From a virus: a DNA stretch of 45,918 nt. Below are positions 33,631 to 40,156 of the stretch, in pieces. Below the pieces are notes generated by a model. It was not told the DNA's origin and did not search any database. It saw only the letters and a program-made list of their open reading frames with translations. The translations under genes were made by a program, and so were the position numbers. The stretch is taken from positions 1 to 45,918 of IMG/VR virus record IMGVR_UViG_3300044691_000065. One strand, written 5' to 3'. The first letter of the stretch is position 1, and every line of letters starts with the position of its first letter.

Positions 33631-33705
33631 GCGACACGACGGCTTGTTGGAAATGCTTCCGTACCCCACCGGGGGAATCGGTGGATAACCAAGCCGCCGT
33701 GTCGC
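33631..33705 (+). terminator. Long inverted repeat between convergent genes; possible bidirectional terminator
   Basis: Bases 33631-33646 pair with 33690-33705 over 16 positions (one G-T wobble), enclosing a second perfect stem, CCACCG 33666-33671 with CGGTGG 33679-33684. It lies exactly between TerL (plus) and the lipoprotein gene (minus). Neither side has a clear T-run, so a packaging-related or RNA-level role remains possible. Confidence 0.6.
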
Positions 33706-33727
33706 TGCCTACTTACACACTCAAGAG

Positions 33728-34114
33728 TCAGCCCCGCATAGCAGCGTCAGCCCAACATAGGACGCCATTGTGGCTTACACAGCGATCCTTTGGTGAACCT
33801 GAGGTTGGCGACGGTGCATCTGCGTGGCACTTAAACGGGCGTGTGTGCTTCTGTCCGCCAGGGTTCGACTTGTCGCGAACGAGATCTTCACTGGTGGAGC
33901 CGCCGAAGCTGACAGAACCCCCGCCGTGGCTCTGTGGCAGTTCCTCTTCCTTCACGTAGTGGCAGTCCTTCTGCTCAAACCCGATGGGTATCAACTCCCG
34001 TGGAACCAGCTCCTCCTCCTGCTTCGGTGACACCGGGGCGCAGGCTGTGTTCCACCCCACGAACAGCACGGCAATCAATGTAGTACTCCTAATCACTTTC
34101 AGGCTTTCCCGCAT
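33728..34114 (-). CDS. Putative lipoprotein, 128 aa
   Basis: Read on the minus strand, the product starts with a basic n-region and hydrophobic core (RSTTLIAVLFVGW) and then NTAC followed by APVSP, a plausible lipobox with Cys near residue 25. The rest is polar, Gly/Ser/Pro-rich and lacks a known domain. AAGGAAG lies about 9 bases before ATG 34114. Opposite orientation to the late genes and proximity to the XRE regulator suggest lysogeny-time expression (envelope change, exclusion); an outer-membrane spanin is the alternative. Confidence 0.55.
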   Translation of the reverse strand: MRESLKVIRSTTLIAVLFVGWNTACAPVSPKQEEELVPRELIPIGFEQKDCHYVKEEELPQSHGGGSVSFGGSTSEDLVRDKSNPGGQKHTRPFKCHADAPSPTSGSPKDRCVSHNGVLCWADAAMRG

Positions 34115-34168
34115 GGTAATTCTTCCTTGTAGAGACTAAAGACCCGACAGCGGGAGAACTGTACCTCG

Positions 34169-34191
34169 GGTGGTAGTTATTCGCTACCACC
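34169..34191. promoter_or_regulatory. Operator-like palindrome between divergent genes
   Basis: GGTGGTAG (34169-34176) and CTACCACC (34184-34191) form a perfect 8-bp dyad with 7 central bases. It lies between the minus-strand lipoprotein start (34114) and the plus-strand XRE start (34242), where a dimeric repressor would bind to control both. Confidence 0.6.
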
Positions 34192-34241
34192 TGCCCTGGT
34201 CGTTTAATTGGACACCCCTGCACCTCGTTGTAGGGAGTTCA

Positions 34242-34472
34242 ATGCGGAAGTACCCAGGACGGCATCGTGCCGTCATTACTGCTTTGCGAGACGCGCGGAT
34301 CGCGAAGGGTGTGTCCCAACGGGCGCTGTCGGGGACACTCGGTGAGGTGTCGAATTACATCAACATGATCGAGAAGGGCCAGCGCAATGTCCTGGCCGAA
34401 GAGTTCATTGAGATCTCCCTGGCATTGGAGCTAGACCCGCTCGATGTGCTGCGAAAGGCCCTCCGCAGGTAA
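34242..34472 (+). CDS. XRE-family transcriptional regulator, 76 aa
   Basis: ATG 34242 is chosen because TAGGGAG precedes it; an upstream in-frame GTG at 34170 lies within the palindrome. The chain is one helix-turn-helix domain: ALRDARIAKGVSQRALSGTL, then VSNYINMIEKGQRN and LALELDPLDVLRKAL. Such single-domain proteins act as dimeric repressors or Cro-like switches. With the integrase and attP it suggests a lysogeny switch; the neighbouring palindrome is its likely site. Its 3' end runs into the heptamer array. Confidence 0.85.
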   Translation: MRKYPGRHRAVITALRDARIAKGVSQRALSGTLGEVSNYINMIEKGQRNVLAEEFIEISLALELDPLDVLRKALRR

Positions 34473-35462
34473 GCCTCAGGGTTTGCCTCTGTGCCGCTTC
34501 AGGAGGTTCTTCAGGCGACCGTCAGGCGGGCCAGGGTTAGCCTTAGGCTTTGCCTCAGGCGGGCCTACGGGCTCCTCCAGGCGTCTGAAGACACCCGACT
34601 GCGAGTGACTGCGCTTGTAGCGCTCCTTCAGGCGTAACCGGGCGATCACCGCGGCGCGCCTACGGTTCGCTGTGGCGTCGTTGTCGTCCTCTTTGGTCAT
34701 CCGCACCTCCGTGCTAGTGAATCCATATCAGGGGAAAGCTGAAGGAAAGGTAAGCCTTTGGTCTGTCGTGCAGCAACAAGACCAGCGAGTACTTAAGAGT
34801 TCTTTTGCTCCTCCACGAATGGAGAGGCTCCACATACGGCGATCACTCCATAGCCGCTACATCGACCATACCTCAACCTGAAGTCAGCCTGTGGGGCTCC
34901 TCCGGCTGAACGGCGGGCTTTGCCTCAGGTGGACCTGCGGTGGATGTGCGGAGATTGAAGCCCCTATTCTCCGCTTCGGCCCGTTTTCAGAAAAATCACC
35001 GAGGGGGTTTGGCGACTGGCCGATGGCATTTTCCCCCATGCCGGCCTGCCTGGACCTAGGCGAGCCATGGTGACCGGTCGGGCTCTCCTGCCGGCCAGCG
35101 CAGGCGGATTTGCGCGTGCATATAGATACGGTATCTCCATCGACCCACATGCAATCAATGGGTTAGCACATGCGTGTGCCATGGCGTGCCCACGGGTACA
35201 CCTCAGGCACACCTGTGGATTGGCCTATGGATGCAGTGCGGGCACACCTCAGGCGTACACACGCGCTCATTTCACACGCGATAACGCCTGCACACGCTCG
35301 GCCGTACGTTTCCGCACTCGCTTGCGGGTATCTGTTTTTTTCAATCTCAGCCCTACAGCTACACCTCAGGTACGCCATAGGTACGCCTACGGGTCGCGCG
35401 CACGCGTTCATTCCAACTACACCGCTACTGCACTACCGGTACACCTCAGGTCGCACTGCAGG
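34463..35462. repeat. Helically phased array of CCTNNGG-type heptamers in a gene-poor region
   Basis: Degenerate 7-mers (CCTCAGG most common; CCTACGG, CCTGTGG, CCTATGG, CCTGCGG, CTTCAGG, CCATAGG) recur every 11-12 bases in clusters. Examples are starts at 34463, 34474, 34486, 34497, 34509, 34520, 34541, 34553, 34564, 34575; 34877, 34888, 34899, 34923, 34934, 34945; 35190, 35201, 35212, 35224, 35247; 35352, 35364, 35375, 35386; 35433, 35444, 35456. The spacing is not a multiple of three and is near one helical turn. Between clusters I see no convincing gene. Confidence 0.75.
34476..34700 (-). CDS. Possible small basic protein, 74 aa
   Basis: On the minus strand, ATG 34700 is preceded by GGAGG at five bases, a strong site. 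The product begins MTKEDDNDATANRRRAAV and continues strongly basic (ARLRLKERYKR; NLLKRHRGK). It converges on the XRE gene. The C-terminal half lies in the phased heptamer array and has an odd Pro/Gly/Lys composition, so the frame could be a by-product of the repeats. Confidence 0.4.
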   Translation of the reverse strand: MTKEDDNDATANRRRAAVIARLRLKERYKRSHSQSGVFRRLEEPVGPPEAKPKANPGPPDGRLKNLLKRHRGKP

Positions 35463-35554
35463 CTTCTGATAAGCGCTAGCCGCAAGCGCACTCAGGAGCA
35501 ACCATTGGCGTGCCATCGGCGATCTTTGCGACCCACATCACACTTATTTGAACA

Positions 35555-35568
35555 TTCCACATGTGGAA
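35555..35568. promoter_or_regulatory. 14-bp perfect palindrome upstream of a promoter-like site
   Basis: TTCCACATGTGGAA is fully self-complementary and ends 3 bases before a TTGACA hexamer. The inner TCCACATGTGGA recurs at 45521-45532 before the Cys-rich gene. It is a plausible operator or activator site for the downstream accessory genes. Confidence 0.5.
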
Positions 35569-35571
35569 CGC

Positions 35572-35601
35572 TTGACACCAGTGGATCTACTGCATTAGTG
35601 T
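35572..35601 (+). promoter_or_regulatory. Sigma70-like promoter candidate
   Basis: A perfect -35 box TTGACA (35572-35577) is followed after 18 bases by TAGTGT (35596-35601), which keeps the three most conserved -10 positions. Transcription would start near 35608 and enter the accessory genes after a leader of about 250 bases. Host RNA polymerase use, for instance in a lysogen, is inferred. Confidence 0.45.
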
Positions 35602-35856
35602 TGCGACTCGGGACTGCAAACCGGCCCGGACGACACCGGGGCAGGTAGCGGACACAGATAGGCGACGGACGGCACGCTTAGTGATCCACCGGCAAAGAGG
35701 CTAACGGCGAGCCGCACAAGTGCGAAGCGTCGAGGGTAGAGAACAGCGACTCAACACTGTGCGGCCGGCGCACTGAGCAACTACCAAGCGGAGCGGGTAA
35801 CCGCACACATCGTAAAGCGCTGCACTGTGTAGCGTTTCATCATGTGGAGAAATCAA
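35602..35856 (+). other. Structured untranslated leader or ncRNA candidate
   Basis: I find no gene in these 255 bases. Five complementary 5-mers occur: CGCAC at 35713, 35769 and 35802, GTGCG at 35720 and 35759. CGCAC-AA-GTGCG (35713-35724) and GTGCG-GCCGG-CGCAC (35759-35773) form perfect hairpins, and other pairings are mutually exclusive, as in attenuators. The leader ends at the first accessory micro-gene. Confidence 0.4.
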
Positions 35857-35937
35857 ATGTTAGTAGCCGTATGGATGCTTGTGATCGTTTCTGGAACCGT
35901 CATTGGCCGCGCTGTCACGCGTTGCATCTTCGCCTGA
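35857..35937 (+). CDS. Single-span membrane micropeptide, 26 aa
   Basis: ATG 35857 follows TGTGGAG at eight bases. Almost the whole product is one hydrophobic helix (MLVAVWMLVIVSGTVIG) with a short basic end (RAVTRCIFA). The first gene after the leader. Very small membrane peptides in phage accessory regions often modulate host membrane functions, but nothing here shows which. Too short for certainty. Confidence 0.45.
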   Translation: MLVAVWMLVIVSGTVIGRAVTRCIFA

Positions 35938-35963
35938 TAGATCCACTACTGGAGTCACTGCAC

Positions 35964-36140
35964 ATGACACACACAGAGCTTGTATCGGCCGTCCGCGCGC
36001 TGGGCATGACGGTACGTTGGACTGGTGATGACTACCGCGTGAACCACCGCAATGGACGTGAAGCCACTGCGTATTACACCGACTCGCGTGATGACGCGCT
36101 CGGCACGGCAAAGGCAATGAGCGAGAGGGCGCCCACATGA
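35964..36140 (+). CDS. Hypothetical small protein, 58 aa
   Basis: I chose ATG 35964, preceded by ACTGGAG in a leader also found before 8725 and 45541; a longer frame upstream overlaps the micropeptide and lacks support. The product begins MTHTELVSAVRALGMTVRW, then DYRVNHRNGREATAYYTDS and DDALGTAKAM: a helix-beta-beta-helix pattern like small phage double-psi or dsRBD-shaped proteins. The stop overlaps the next ATG. Confidence 0.65.
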   Translation: MTHTELVSAVRALGMTVRWTGDDYRVNHRNGREATAYYTDSRDDALGTAKAMSERAPT

Positions 36141-36259
36141 TCGTTATCGAACACACATCGTTTGTTGACCGCATAGATTTCTGGGCTGATTGGTACGCGC
36201 TCACCGGCGTGTGGCCTATCCCGTCTAGGAGCGCATTTCTGCGTCGCCAAGCTGATTGA
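36137..36259 (+). CDS. Very small protein, 40 aa
   Basis: ATG 36137 overlaps the previous TGA, with GAGAGGGC about eight bases upstream. The product begins MIVIEHTSFVDRIDFWADWY and ends with a basic tail (SAFLRRQAD). Coupled position supports expression. No similarity recognised. Confidence 0.5.
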   Translation: MIVIEHTSFVDRIDFWADWYALTGVWPIPSRSAFLRRQAD

Positions 36260-36326
36260 CGCTCTGAGAGTGGCTGCCTGCCGGCCACTCAATTGATCGC
36301 CAATTTCACACTTCGGAGTTTTCTAT

Positions 36327-37094
36327 ATGCGCAAGCCAAACGGCATTGTGTTGTTTCAAGGCGCCAGTCTGATCGATGGCAAGCAGATTGTAGTGATCGC
36401 CACTGGCATCACGCGCGGCTCCACAAACAGTAAAACCGGCGACATGCTCCAGACGTACATTCTGTGCGCCGATGTCCAGCCATTGGATGCTCTCAAATCC
36501 GGTGCGGACGCTTCCATATGTGGCTCGTGCCCACATCGGGGCGCCGGTACAGGCAAAGGCCGGACCTGCTACGTGGACGTAGGTCGCGGCCCGCTAGCTG
36601 TCTACCGCGCGTGGAAACGTGGCACGTACCCGATTGCAGCGGCGCATGAGATCTACGCTGTAGGCGCGCGGCGGGTGGTTCGGCTCGGCACATATGGAGA
36701 CCCTGCAGCGGTGCCCACGTACGTTTGGGAACGCCTGACGCGCGATTGTGTTGCGCACACCGGCTACACACACCAGTGGCGCACGTGCGACGCGTCGCTG
36801 GCTAACCTGCTAATGGCTTCAGCTGACAGCGTTGCGGACGCTTCCGAGGCACATGCGAAAGGCTGGCGCACGTTCCGCGTTGCCATGCCTTGTGACGCGC
36901 CACGCGTAGCTGGCGAAGTCGCTTGCCCAGCGTCCGCAGAAGCTGGAAAGAAGCTTACGTGCGAGCAATGCCGTGCGTGCGGTGGTGCTGGAACGGGACG
37001 TCGCGGCTCGGTAGTGATCCAAGCGCACGGTGGCTTCGCTGTCATGGCACACGTGCGCCGCAACGCTGCACTAGTGGAGTCTGTGCGCGCGTGA
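36327..37094 (+). CDS. DUF7227-like conserved phage protein, Cys-rich, 255 aa
   Basis: The product has two Cys clusters: CGSCPHRG with CYVDVGRGPLAVYRAWKRG (residues 65-100) and CPASAEAGKKLTCEQCRACGG (near 210-235). These match a conserved hypothetical family of phages and prophages whose role is not known; the Cys arrangement suggests metal sites, possibly a cluster. It starts at ATG 36327 after CGGAG. It is the largest gene of the accessory block, whose GCGC-rich codon style differs somewhat from the structural genes. Confidence 0.7.
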   Translation: MRKPNGIVLFQGASLIDGKQIVVIATGITRGSTNSKTGDMLQTYILCADVQPLDALKSGADASICGSCPHRGAGTGKGRTCYVDVGRGPLAVYRAWKRGTYPIAAAHEIYAVGARRVVRLGTYGDPAAVPTYVWERLTRDCVAHTGYTHQWRTCDASLANLLMASADSVADASEAHAKGWRTFRVAMPCDAPRVAGEVACPASAEAGKKLTCEQCRACGGAGTGRRGSVVIQAHGGFAVMAHVRRNAALVESVRA

Positions 37095-37190
37095 TGTGAG
37101 TGTCGAAACGGCCCGCGTGGGTCGTCGTATGTCGGGTGGCTCCCGCATGCCTGAAGAGACAAGCCAATCAAACATTCCGAGGAGTACGTC

Positions 37191-37340
37191 ATGTCAATTT
37201 ATCGCCTGTCTGCCGAATACCGCGCCGCTGTCACTGTCGCCAATGCCCAGCGAGCCAACATGCGGTTCCGCGTGGGTACGTTGGACAACGTCACAGGCGT
37301 TCCCTGCGTGATCCGTACGCGGCATGAGGTGCGCTCATGA
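37191..37340 (+). CDS. Hypothetical small protein, 49 aa
   Basis: ATG 37191 has GAGGAG six bases upstream, a strong site. The product begins MSIYRLSAEYRAAVTVANA and ends RTRHEVRS. Its TGA overlaps the next ATG. The 96 bases between the previous gene and this start hold no supported gene. Function unknown. Confidence 0.6.
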   Translation: MSIYRLSAEYRAAVTVANAQRANMRFRVGTLDNVTGVPCVIRTRHEVRS

Positions 37341-37576
37341 GTGCGCGTGAGGGAGTCGCCGCGTATTGGGCACAGCTACAGCGCACATCGTCCGACGTAG
37401 TGAACACAACACACGTAACGCTCGGACGCCTATACGGACAGTTTGGGCGCGACTCTGTCGACGCTGAGATTGATACGCACGTTGCCCGCGAGCGCGCTGA
37501 ACAAGCTCTCCGCGACGCTGAGACTGTGCGCGCGTTCTACGCCAGCTACGGCATCACTGCAGAGGTGCGCTCATGA
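37337..37576 (+). CDS. Hypothetical helical protein, 79 aa
   Basis: ATG 37337 overlaps the upstream stop; GAGGTGCG precedes it. The chain is largely helical and charged (THVARERAEQALRDAETVRAF). Stop overlaps the next ATG, and both share the same GAGGTGCGCTC leader, suggesting local duplication of the junction. No family recognised. Confidence 0.65.
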   Translation: MSAREGVAAYWAQLQRTSSDVVNTTHVTLGRLYGQFGRDSVDAEIDTHVARERAEQALRDAETVRAFYASYGITAEVRS

Positions 37577-38013
37577 GCATCGTCAAAGCCACGCGTACGC
37601 ATTACGCGATGCTGCAACACAAGCAGTCACCCGACCGCATACCCCTCGACTACACCGTCGGTGCATCCAACGGCGACGTCATACAGGCGTTGCGCTTGTG
37701 GGTTAAGGCGTCCACCAACGGGCAACGAAAGGCCGCTCTGACGCGCGTTCAGAACGTTCTGCAGGCTATGTGGCCGGAAGCCAAACACATCGCGTGTGTG
37801 TTTCCTGATCGTACGTGGGCAGCTGAGGTGATTGCAGACAGTAGCGGACGTTGGTCCGGTAATGGGCTGCGCTTTGGTACTCAGTTGCAAGCTGAAGCCT
37901 ACGCGCGCGACCTCTACTCACGTTGGACGTTGGTCACTGAGTTTCGCGCCACTCCAACCTATGACCCGCTGAACGCTGTCTGGAATAGCACCACAGGCGT
38001 CATTCACCTCTGA
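37573..38013 (+). CDS. Conserved phage hypothetical protein, 146 aa
   Basis: The C-terminal half contains WAAEVIADSSGRWSGNGLRF and AEAYARDLYSRWTLVTEFR, a pattern familiar from conserved hypothetical proteins of phages in Burkholderia-like hosts; function is unknown. The N-terminal half is helical (GDVIQALRLWVKA). Coupled by ATGA to the previous gene. A degenerate run of the 11-bp phased motif follows it. Confidence 0.65.
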   Translation: MSIVKATRTHYAMLQHKQSPDRIPLDYTVGASNGDVIQALRLWVKASTNGQRKAALTRVQNVLQAMWPEAKHIACVFPDRTWAAEVIADSSGRWSGNGLRFGTQLQAEAYARDLYSRWTLVTEFRATPTYDPLNAVWNSTTGVIHL

Positions 38014-38049
38014 AGACCCACCATAGGGCACACCTCAGTGTGCCCGTTA

Positions 38050-38090
38050 GTGCGCCTTCCCGCGCCACGTATCAAACCTGAGGTTTCCCA
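38050..38090 (+). repeat. Leader repeat, copy 1 (copy 2 at 38878-38913)
   Basis: GTGCGCCTTCCCGCG (38050-38064) followed by CTGAGGTTTCCCA just before ATG 38091 recurs as GTGCGCCTTCCCGCG (38878-38892) and CTGAGGTTTCCCC before ATG 38914. CTGAGG is the ribosome site. Both leaders drive accessory genes, pointing to a duplicated expression module. Confidence 0.7.
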
Positions 38091-38546
38091 ATGTACGCAC
38101 GCTATAAAGCGTCCGCGACGCTTGAGTCCTTCATTCGCCAATCGGCCGGTAGCTTCTACACCTCACCAGACGCACCACAGACGTGGGACTCATTGCGCGC
38201 CTATCAGCCTACTGACGCGCTGCCCATATGGGACGGGGGCTGCGCTCAAACCATCTACAGCTCACCGGTAATCAACTACGCGTTCCGCGCGTGGCACGAC
38301 CGTATCCACATCGCGCTAGGCGCGCCATTCAACCGCGCTGGGGAGCGTGCGGTAGCACGTGAACATCTCAGGCAGGCAAACCGTGTGCGTCTGCCTATAG
38401 GCGACCTACGCGCGCTATGGGCTGACGTCTGGGGGCAGTTCCTCTACTCAGAAAACCATGCCGGCGAATTCCCCACGGATCAATCCGCCTTTGTAACCGC
38501 AGCTCTAACGCTCGGGATCAATTTCGCATCACAACTCGATTTCTAA
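38091..38546 (+). CDS. Hypothetical protein, 151 aa
   Basis: Not recognised. ATG 38091 uses the repeated CCTGAGG leader. The chain has aromatic-rich stretches (YAFRAWHDRIHIALGAPFN; DLRALWADVWGQFLY) and is probably globular and helical. No signal peptide or metal site. It stands alone rather than overlapping its neighbours. Confidence 0.65.
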   Translation: MYARYKASATLESFIRQSAGSFYTSPDAPQTWDSLRAYQPTDALPIWDGGCAQTIYSSPVINYAFRAWHDRIHIALGAPFNRAGERAVAREHLRQANRVRLPIGDLRALWADVWGQFLYSENHAGEFPTDQSAFVTAALTLGINFASQLDF

Positions 38547-38559
38547 CGGAGCATCAAAC

Positions 38560-38766
38560 ATGCAAGCCATCATCCAAGTTAAATCGTTCTCTGGTCTCAT
38601 CGCCTACACCAGCGCGTACGTCAAAGGTGCAACGTCGCTGGCACTCACTGAGCGCACGTTGCGGGAGCACGCGCGCAAGTACACCCGCAGCCAGCTGATT
38701 GAGCAGGGTTATCACTACACGGCGGACTACGCGCGTGAAGACTCTGGGACGGTGCTGCACTCATGA
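38560..38766 (+). CDS. Hypothetical protein, 68 aa
   Basis: ATG 38560 follows ACGGAGCATCAAAC. The product is beta-like at first (MQAIIQVKSFSGLIAYTSA) then helical and basic (LTERTLREHARKYTRSQLI). It overlaps the following micro-gene by four bases. Function unknown. Confidence 0.6.
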   Translation: MQAIIQVKSFSGLIAYTSAYVKGATSLALTERTLREHARKYTRSQLIEQGYHYTADYAREDSGTVLHS

Positions 38767-38840
38767 GGTTATTTCACGTCTTCTTCTGCGGGCTTTGCCT
38801 CGCGACCCTCGTCCTCTGCATGTTGGGAGTGATCACCTAA
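38763..38840 (+). CDS. Membrane micropeptide, 25 aa
   Basis: ATG 38763 overlaps the preceding stop (ATGA). The product is MRLFHVFFCGLCLATLV followed by LCMLGVIT: one hydrophobic span with three Cys after a single Arg, like a bare signal anchor. Real translation is supported only by the coupled start. Confidence 0.4.
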   Translation: MRLFHVFFCGLCLATLVLCMLGVIT

Positions 38841-38913
38841 GACTCACTGAGAGCGCATGCCCGCGATGCGCTCAACTGTGCGCCTTCCCGCGACACGCAT
38901 CTGAGGTTTCCCC

Positions 38914-39414
38914 ATGGTTCCCCATTCCGTCCGCCTATGCGCGGCTGCGGTGGCTTGCGCGTGCGCGCTGGTATCACCTCGGGCTGCTGCTGAAGACTTC
39001 GCCAGCGTCGACGTTGCTGCTACTCAGGCATTGCGCAGCGTAATCAACCTGACCGATTGCCGCGAGTACGCAGGCGCGATCATTGAGCAAGCTGGCGTGT
39101 ACACCTACACGACACCTGTCGCGAGCCACAAGGACACCTTCACGCTACGCCTGACGCTCACGCGCGGCATGCATCTGGCCGCAATCTATCACACACACCC
39201 GCGATGCAACGCGGGCGCTGAAACGCTTGTTTTCAGCCCAAACGACGTGACTGTTGCAAAGCAATTGCACGTGCCTTCTTACATCGGCGCTGCGTACGAC
39301 CATTCAGTACGCCGCTTCGATCCTGCGACGGACAAAACCGTCGACTACACACCACCGGGTGAGCGCGAGGCGTTCGGCCGGTCATCTTTCGGAACACTAG
39401 TCTCAACACTGTGA
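38914..39414 (+). CDS. Secreted DUF4329/JAMM-like protein, 166 aa
   Basis: An N-terminal signal peptide is visible (VRLCAAAVACACALV, then SPRAAAED with an Ala-x-Ala cleavage site near residue 26). The mature part has EYAGAIIEQAGVYTY, YHTHPRCNAG and VFSPNDVTVAKQL, then PSYIGAAYD: the HxHP ... SPxD arrangement of JAMM-type zinc peptidase folds and the DUF4329 family. It should act in the periplasm; substrate unknown. The leader is the second copy of the 38050 repeat. Confidence 0.7.
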   Translation: MVPHSVRLCAAAVACACALVSPRAAAEDFASVDVAATQALRSVINLTDCREYAGAIIEQAGVYTYTTPVASHKDTFTLRLTLTRGMHLAAIYHTHPRCNAGAETLVFSPNDVTVAKQLHVPSYIGAAYDHSVRRFDPATDKTVDYTPPGEREAFGRSSFGTLVSTL

Positions 39415-39421
39415 GGACATC

Positions 39422-39607
39422 ATGGAAAACGCACCTTTTCACGCTTGCCGTGCCGACGGTTCCAACGTTTGGGAAGTTTGGCAGCGGGGCTCAAACCAGC
39501 GCTTGGGATCGTCCATGAGCGCATACGCCGCGTCAGACCTTGCCACCACACTCAACCGCGCATGCGCCGAATGGGCTGCACGGCTGATCAACACAATCGA
39601 CGCCTGA
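39422..39607 (+). CDS. Hypothetical protein, 61 aa
   Basis: ATG 39422 follows GTGAGGACATC. The product begins MENAPFHACRADGSNVWEVW and has a helical second half (SDLATTLNRACAEWAARLI). The pattern resembles short stand-alone phage proteins with one beta hairpin and a helix. No family recognised. Confidence 0.6.
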   Translation: MENAPFHACRADGSNVWEVWQRGSNQRLGSSMSAYAASDLATTLNRACAEWAARLINTIDA

Positions 39608-39617
39608 GGATTCAACC

Positions 39618-39971
39618 ATGGAAAACATGACAACCAAGCTCTCCGGCTTTTACGTCGAAGGCAAGTACTACGGGACCAAGTTTGCGCAGGCAGCTGGGCG
39701 CGCGGCGTTCCTGGCTGCTGAGCACAAGCGGGGCATTGACATCAACTTCTGTGATCACCTTGGGCGAGAGGACGTCAAGCTGACTGTGTTCCCGTATCGC
39801 GCCCCTGAGGCACGCATGACAGCCCCTGAGGCACGCATGACAGCCCCTGAGGTGAGCGCAGCGTGGAACCTCGGGCCGATATGGTCGCCTCGCGAACTGG
39901 CGGAGATGGCTGCGTGGGACCAAACATGTCGCAACCCTGCCTGTATCCCTGGCCGGTTGTGCCACACATGA
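39618..39971 (+). CDS. Hypothetical protein with heptapeptide repeat, 117 aa
   Basis: ATG 39618 follows TGAGGATTCAACC. Residues 1-60 look globular (LSGFYVEGKYYGTKFAQAAG). Residues about 62-80 are two and a half copies of APEARMT, from a 21-bp tandem repeat, acting as a linker to a Cys-containing tail (CRNPACIPGRLC). The stop overlaps the next ATG. Repeat number may vary between relatives. Confidence 0.6.
   Translation: MENMTTKLSGFYVEGKYYGTKFAQAAGRAAFLAAEHKRGIDINFCDHLGREDVKLTVFPYRAPEARMTAPEARMTAPEVSAAWNLGPIWSPRELAEMAAWDQTCRNPACIPGRLCHT
39801..39852 (+). repeat. 21-bp in-frame tandem repeat
   Basis: The unit GCCCCTGAGGCACGCATGAC plus A occurs at 39801-39821 and 39822-39842, with a third partial copy to 39852. 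It contains CCTGAGG, the reverse complement of the heptamer abundant in the 34.4-35.5 kb array. Copies are identical, implying recent duplication. Confidence 0.9.
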
Positions 39972-40156
39972 GCAACCCCAACACACCGCTCGCAAGGGCG
40001 CTCAAACGGGCAAGTGGCGCGCTGATTCTACAGCGGGCCCGCTACCGGATGTCACAGGCTGAACTGGACCTGATCGTACTGGTCGCTGAGATTGAGCGGC
40101 TGCGTTCGGCTCAAGGTCCATGCCCTGCCTGTGGGACCGTGTGGGGTGCGCCATGA
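39968..40156 (+). CDS. Small protein with C-terminal CxxC, 62 aa
   Basis: ATG 39968 overlaps the previous TGA. The product is a basic helical protein (ARALKRASGALILQRARYR; LDLIVLVAEIERLRSAQ) ending CPACGTVWG, half a zinc-ribbon. Possibly a dimeric metal-bridged DNA-associated protein, but this is inference. The stop overlaps the next start. Confidence 0.6.
   Translation: MSNPNTPLARALKRASGALILQRARYRMSQAELDLIVLVAEIERLRSAQGPCPACGTVWGAP

Noticed and set aside
33681-33959. Plus-strand open frame opposite the lipoprotein gene
   Set aside because: It starts inside the long inverted repeat and lacks a signal or domain, while the minus strand has a signal-like start and ribosome site.
34672-34881. 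Plus-strand open frame upstream of the second array cluster
   Set aside because: No convincing ribosome site, unrecognisable protein and overlap with the start of a better minus-strand frame.
35163-35411. Minus-strand open frame in the array, Cys- and Arg-rich
   Set aside because: Open only because of the GC-rich repeats; no ribosome site and no fold-like pattern.
34463-35462. CRISPR array
   Set aside because: Repeats are 7 bp, degenerate and spaced by only 4-5 bases; there are no spacers of CRISPR length and no cas genes.
35067-35648. 193-codon open frame on the plus strand across the heptamer array
   Set aside because: No good ribosome site; composition (His, Arg, Ser, Thr) is aberrant and follows the 11-bp repeats, which are out of register with codons.
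37100-37327. Open frame beginning at GTG 37100
   Set aside because: It overlaps a better-supported gene at 37191 in another frame and shows no protein-like pattern after the first 15 codons.
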